DNA of 64,000 nt from Pseudomonas putida W15Oct28 (lineage in GTDB: Bacteria > Pseudomonadota > Gammaproteobacteria > Pseudomonadales > Pseudomonadaceae). The stretch is from assembly GCF_000708715.2 (NCBI RefSeq), contig NZ_JENB01000018.1:62001-126000 (forward strand), given 5' to 3'. Of the stretch, positions 60,662 through 64,000 are shown one piece after another; positions within the stretch are counted from its first letter, which is position 1; the number at the start of each line of letters is the position of its first letter. Position numbers and translations under genes: made by a program. The notes under the pieces were generated by a model, which saw only the letters and a list, made by a program, of their open reading frames with translations, had not been told where the DNA came from and ran no database searches.

Positions 60662-60752
60662 TCTGGCCCTTTCCCGGATGAACCCGCTTCCACAGCTGCT
60701 GAGCGCTGTGCTGTAACTGGGGGCGCGGGCTTGCCCGCGAAGAGGCCAGTAC
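60662..60752. repeat. Degenerate REP doublet
   Basis: CCCGGATGAACCCGCTTCCACAG faces GCGGGCTTGCCCGCGAAGAGGCC. The units are less similar than in the other doublets and lie between the TonB receptor and gpsA. Confidence 0.65.
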
Positions 60753-60780
60753 TGACACTGGTTCTGTAGCAGGCGAGCCG

Positions 60781-60786
60781 TATAAT
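60781..60786 (+). promoter_or_regulatory. Putative -10 box for gpsA
   Basis: A consensus TATAAT lies 42 bases upstream of the gpsA ATG. The -35 box at the right distance (CTGGTT) is poor. Confidence 0.45.
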
Positions 60787-60827
60787 GGCGGGGTCGCCAC
60801 TTAACTTTTGGCTTTAACGGATTGGAT

Positions 60828-61853
60828 ATGACTGAACAGCAACCTGTTGCAGTTCTGGGAGGCGGCAGCTTCGGCACCGCCGTGGCGAACCTGCTGGCGG
60901 AAAACGGTGTGCCGGTGCGCCAATGGATGCGCGACCCGGCGCAGGCCGAGGCCATGCGCGTCAATCGCGAGAACCCGCGCTACCTCAAGGGCATCCGCCT
61001 GCATGATGGCGTGGAGCCGGTCAACGACCTGCTGGCCACCTTGCAGGCCAGCGAATTGATTTTCGTCGCCTTGCCCTCAAGCGCCTTGCGCAGTGTGCTG
61101 GCGCCCCACGCCGAGCTGTTGCGGGGCAAGGGTCTGGTCAGCCTGACCAAGGGTATCGAGGCGCAAAGCTTCAAGCTGATGAGCCAGATCCTTGAAGAGA
61201 TCGCCCCCGACGCCCGCATCGGCGTGCTGTCTGGCCCCAACCTGGCCCGTGAGATCGCCGAGCATGCGTTGACCGCCACGGTGGTCGCCAGCGAGGACGA
61301 AAACCTCTGTCAGCAAGTGCAGGCCGTGCTGCATGGGCGTACCTTCCGCGTCTACGCCAGTGCCGACCGCTTCGGCGTCGAGCTGGGCGGGGCGTTGAAA
61401 AACGTCTACGCCATCATCGCCGGCATGGCCGTGGCCTTGGGCATGGGCGAGAACACCAAGAGCATGCTGATTACCCGTGCCCTGGCCGAGATGACCCGCT
61501 TTGCCGTCAGCCAGGGTGCCAACCCCATGACCTTCCTCGGCCTGGCCGGTGTCGGTGACCTGATCGTCACCTGCTCCTCGCCCAAGAGCCGCAACTACCA
61601 GGTGGGCCACGCGCTGGGCCAGGGCCTGAGCCTGGAACAGGCAGTCAACCGCCTGGGCGAAGTGGCCGAAGGCGTCAACACCCTCAAGGTGCTCAAGGCC
61701 AAGGCGCAGGAGGTGCAGGTGTACATGCCGCTGGTGGCGGGCCTGCATGCCATTCTGTTCGAAGGCCGCACACTGAACCAGGTGATCGAGCACCTGATGC
61801 GCGCCGAGCCCAAGACCGATGTCGATTTCATTTCCATCAGCGGTTTCAACTGA
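60828..61853 (+). CDS. gpsA: NAD(P)H-dependent glycerol-3-phosphate dehydrogenase
   Basis: A 341-residue enzyme that reduces dihydroxyacetone phosphate to sn-glycerol-3-phosphate for phospholipids. The NAD motif is GGGSFGTAVANLL, the substrate Lys is in GGALKNVYAI, and GPNLAREIAEH is conserved. It starts at the ATG at 60828, two codons into the open frame. GGATTGG is a weak ribosome site. Confidence 0.97.
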   Translation: MTEQQPVAVLGGGSFGTAVANLLAENGVPVRQWMRDPAQAEAMRVNRENPRYLKGIRLHDGVEPVNDLLATLQASELIFVALPSSALRSVLAPHAELLRGKGLVSLTKGIEAQSFKLMSQILEEIAPDARIGVLSGPNLAREIAEHALTATVVASEDENLCQQVQAVLHGRTFRVYASADRFGVELGGALKNVYAIIAGMAVALGMGENTKSMLITRALAEMTRFAVSQGANPMTFLGLAGVGDLIVTCSSPKSRNYQVGHALGQGLSLEQAVNRLGEVAEGVNTLKVLKAKAQEVQVYMPLVAGLHAILFEGRTLNQVIEHLMRAEPKTDVDFISISGFN

Positions 61854-61889
61854 GCCCTTGGCGGCTCTGACACGAGCAAGGAGCAAGAC

Positions 61890-62237
61890 ATGAACGATAC
61901 GCCCGAACGCGCCCAGCGCGAGTCGATCATCCTGCGGGTGATGTGGATGCTGGTGTTCCTGGTGGTCTGGCAACTGGCCGAGTTGCTGCTCGGCGGCCTG
62001 GTGCTGGTGCAGCTGATCTACCGCCTGGTGTACGGCGCGCCCAGCGCCAGCCTCATGAACTTCGGCGACAGCCTTAGCCAGTACCTGGCGCAAATCGGCC
62101 GCTATGGCAGCTTCCACACTGAGCAGAAGCCCTGGCCGTTTGCCGACTGGCCAGCACCGCGTGCCCCGGAAGGCGAGGCGCCGCATGCCGTGGCCCCGGC
62201 CCCGCACCCGGTGCGGGACGAGGAACCCAAGCTGTGA
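61890..62237 (+). CDS. DUF4389 membrane protein
   Basis: A 115-residue protein with one clear and one possible membrane segment (LRVMWMLVFLVVWQLAELLL, GGLVLVQLIYRLVYG). FGDSLSQYLAQIGRYGSFHT is the DUF4389 motif. The C-terminus is Pro/Ala/Glu-rich and cytoplasmic or periplasmic. AAGGAG precedes the ATG. Its stop overlaps the GTG start of sixA, so the two are coupled. Confidence 0.83.
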   Translation: MNDTPERAQRESIILRVMWMLVFLVVWQLAELLLGGLVLVQLIYRLVYGAPSASLMNFGDSLSQYLAQIGRYGSFHTEQKPWPFADWPAPRAPEGEAPHAVAPAPHPVRDEEPKL

Positions 62238-62692
62238 AGCTGTGGGTGCTGCGCCACGGTGAAGCAGAGCCGCGGGCCAATACCGACGCCGAGCGCCGAC
62301 TGACCGCCCACGGCCGCGAGCAGGTGCTGCACAGCGCTGCCCGCCTGTTGGGGCAGCCGCTGCAGGCGATTATCGCCAGCCCCTATGTGCGCGCCCAGCA
62401 AACGGCTGCGCTGGTGCATGACACGCTGGGTTTCAGGGAGCCGGTGCGTACCGTGCCCTGGTTGACGCCAGAAAGTGATGTGCAGCAGGTCATCGGCGAA
62501 ATCGAGCGGCTGGGCCTGGAGCATGTGCTGCTGGTCAGCCACCAGCCGCTGGTGGGGAATTTGATTGGTGCGCTGGAGCATGGTCACCAACAGCAACCCG
62601 CGGCCATGAGCACTGCCAGCCTCGCGGAGCTGGAAGGGGATTGGCCACTGGCTGGGCTGATGACCCTCCGGGCAATCAACCCGCCGGTGTGA
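62234..62692 (+). CDS. sixA: Phosphohistidine phosphatase SixA
   Basis: A 152-residue histidine-phosphatase. The active-site motif is LRHGEAEPRANTD, with the second His in LLVSHQPLVGN. SixA removes phosphate from His-containing phosphotransfer domains such as those of ArcB or NPr. It starts with GTG inside the stop of the DUF4389 gene. Confidence 0.9.
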   Translation: MKLWVLRHGEAEPRANTDAERRLTAHGREQVLHSAARLLGQPLQAIIASPYVRAQQTAALVHDTLGFREPVRTVPWLTPESDVQQVIGEIERLGLEHVLLVSHQPLVGNLIGALEHGHQQQPAAMSTASLAELEGDWPLAGLMTLRAINPPV

Positions 62693-62792
62693 TCCCCCGT
62701 AAATCAAAAAGGCAACTGGCATTTTTGTCAGTTGTCGCACTTGATGGCCTCTTGCTAGCGTTGCCCCAAAGCCACCAGGCAGGGAGCAGCGG

Positions 62793-63179
62793 ATGAGGGG
62801 TGATATGCGGGAGCTGTTGAGTTCCCTGGACCTGCAACCCACCGTGGACAAGGTGGAGCAAGGCGTCACGCTGGACTTTGCCCAGTACAGCCTGCTGCGC
62901 GACTCGGCCGACGCCAAGCTCTACCAGCTGATGCACAAGGTCAACGGCAACGGCAGCCTGGAGCTTTCCACCAGGCAGCAAAGCGAGCAAGACCTGCGCA
63001 CGTTGCAGGACGCTTGCCTACGCGTCTCCCACCTGCTGCAAACCAGTTGCCTGGCCTTGCGCCGCCTGCAGCTCGACTTTCAGGACCAGCGCCTGGCCCG
63101 TGAGGCGCTGGAAAGCCAGTTGGCCTACATGCAAGCCTGCTTGCGCCGGTCTCTGGCCAGCTTCGACCGCTCGGCGTGA
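62793..63179 (+). CDS. Small helical protein of unknown function
   Basis: A 128-residue protein without signal peptide or membrane segment. It is rich in Leu, Gln and Arg and predicted mostly helical (DAKLYQLMHKVNG, QSEQDLRTLQDACLRVSHLL, LALRRLQLDFQDQRLAREAL). I do not recognise a family. GGGAG stands 6 bases before the ATG. It sits between sixA and an alpha/beta hydrolase, both in the same direction. Confidence 0.65.
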   Translation: MRGDMRELLSSLDLQPTVDKVEQGVTLDFAQYSLLRDSADAKLYQLMHKVNGNGSLELSTRQQSEQDLRTLQDACLRVSHLLQTSCLALRRLQLDFQDQRLAREALESQLAYMQACLRRSLASFDRSA

Positions 63180-63272
63180 CCTGATAGCCCTCGTCGATGA
63201 CCTTTCCGGATGTTGCTGAATGGCGCCCCGATGCAGACAATGAGCCATCATCTTCCGTCCGGACCAGGCGCC

Positions 63273-64000
63273 ATGTCGCAGCAGATCTTCTTCGCTCATG
63301 CCAACGGTTTCCCCTCGGCCACCTACGGCAAGCTGTTCGCTGCCCTGGCGCCGGACTACCAGGTGCAGCACCTGGCCCAGCACGGGCACGATCCGCGCTT
63401 TCCGGTGGACGACAACTGGCAGAGCCTGGTCGATGAGCTGCTGCATCACCTGGCGCAGCAGGACCAGCCCATCTGGGGTGTCGGGCATTCGCTGGGAGGT
63501 GTGTTGCACCTGCACGCTGCCTTGCGCCGCCCCGAGTACTACCGCGGCGTGGTAATGCTCGACTCGCCGGTGCTCACCCGTGCCGACCAGTGGCTGCTGC
63601 GCACCGCCAAGCGTTTTGGCTTCATTGACCGCATCACCCCGGCCGGCCGTACCCTGGGGCGGCGCGAGGTCTTCAATGACCGCGACAGTGCCCGGGACTA
63701 TTTTGCCGGCAAATCGCTGTTTCGCCATTTTGACCCCGACTGCCTCGAAGCCTATGTAGAACATGGCTTGCAGGCGATGGAGCAGGGGCTGCAATTGCGC
63801 TTCGACCCGGCCACCGAAATCAGTATCTACCGCAGCATCCCGCACACCAGCCCCGCGCCCGCACGGCAGTTGCAGGTGCCGCTGGCCATGGTGCGCGGCG
63901 AGCGCAGCAACGTCATTCGCCGTCACCACACCCTGGCGGTGCGCGGCATGCCCAAAGGCGAATACCACAGTGTGCCCGGCGGGCACATGTTCCCGCTGGA
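63273..64000 (+). CDS. Alpha/beta hydrolase (partial, runs off the window)
   Basis: At least 242 residues; the end lies outside. The N-terminus has FFAHANGFPSATYGKLFAAL, the oxyanion-hole region. The nucleophile elbow is GVGHSLGGVLHLH, with Ser about residue 77, and VMLDSPVL follows. A likely catalytic His is at the edge (PGGHMFPLE). It is a general esterase/lipase-type enzyme of unknown substrate. Confidence 0.87.
   Translation, partial: MSQQIFFAHANGFPSATYGKLFAALAPDYQVQHLAQHGHDPRFPVDDNWQSLVDELLHHLAQQDQPIWGVGHSLGGVLHLHAALRRPEYYRGVVMLDSPVLTRADQWLLRTAKRFGFIDRITPAGRTLGRREVFNDRDSARDYFAGKSLFRHFDPDCLEAYVEHGLQAMEQGLQLRFDPATEISIYRSIPHTSPAPARQLQVPLAMVRGERSNVIRRHHTLAVRGMPKGEYHSVPGGHMFPL

Overview
The window looks like a chromosomal segment of a fluorescent Pseudomonas of the P. 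putida group. The protein set, the high GC content, the REP palindromes with a constant GCTCCCACAG end, and the gene order pvdR-pvdT / ETF-QO / etfBA / gltA / sdhCDAB-sucAB-lpd-sucCD / brnQ / htpG / fabBA / gpsA all fit. This assignment rests on recalled gene order and protein resemblance; no search was run. I saw no rRNA, tRNA, CRISPR array, prophage or insertion sequence.

Layout. (1) 1-14.2 kb is a catabolic cluster built as two divergent arms. The left arm (minus) encodes two 3-ketosteroid-dehydrogenase-type flavoproteins, an HsaA/TesA2-type flavin monooxygenase, a Tat-targeted amidase and a coniferyl-aldehyde-type dehydrogenase. The right arm (plus) encodes a flavin reductase fused to a MarR domain, an SDR, the hydratase / acylating acetaldehyde dehydrogenase / hydroxyoxovalerate aldolase trio of meta-cleavage pathways, and an MFS carrier. 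Together they suggest dehydrogenation or aromatisation of a cyclic ketone (steroid-like), aromatic hydroxylation, and disposal of a 2-hydroxypentadienoate fragment to pyruvate and acetyl-CoA. The ring-cleaving dioxygenase and C-C hydrolase are not in the window.

(2) 14.3-19.6 kb is a rearranged zone. A second etfB is intact. The second etfA loses its FAD domain at about 15767 and is joined tail-to-tail to pvdT, which has lost its last few codons and reads through antisense etfA. pvdR and azurin follow. The opmQ gene expected next to pvdT is missing. (3) 19.8-31.1 kb holds a pseudo-receiver protein, an MHS-type carrier, ETF-QO divergent from the complete etfBA operon, a periplasmic binding protein / lipoprotein / OmpA operon, a MocR regulator and small envelope or unknown proteins.

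(4) 31.3-44.3 kb is the TCA-cycle block: gltA divergent from sdhCDAB-sucAB-lpdG-sucCD. (5) 44.8-53.5 kb holds brnQ, a DUF599 protein, a lipoprotein, two hot-dog thioesterases, htpG, a dienelactone hydrolase, a pirin and an amidohydrolase. (6) 53.7-64 kb holds fabB/fabA, an overlapping operon of TonB receptor / periplasmic binding protein / hybrid histidine kinase, gpsA, a DUF4389 protein, sixA, a small unknown and a truncated alpha/beta hydrolase.

The points most worth following up are: the steroid-type cluster with three AAnAAnAA (Hfq/Crc-type) motifs at translation starts; the duplicated mosaic etfBA and its chimeric junction with pvdT; the TonB receptor-binding protein-kinase operon; the orphan receiver lacking its phospho-acceptor Asp; and a 43-bp perfect inverted repeat downstream of gltA.
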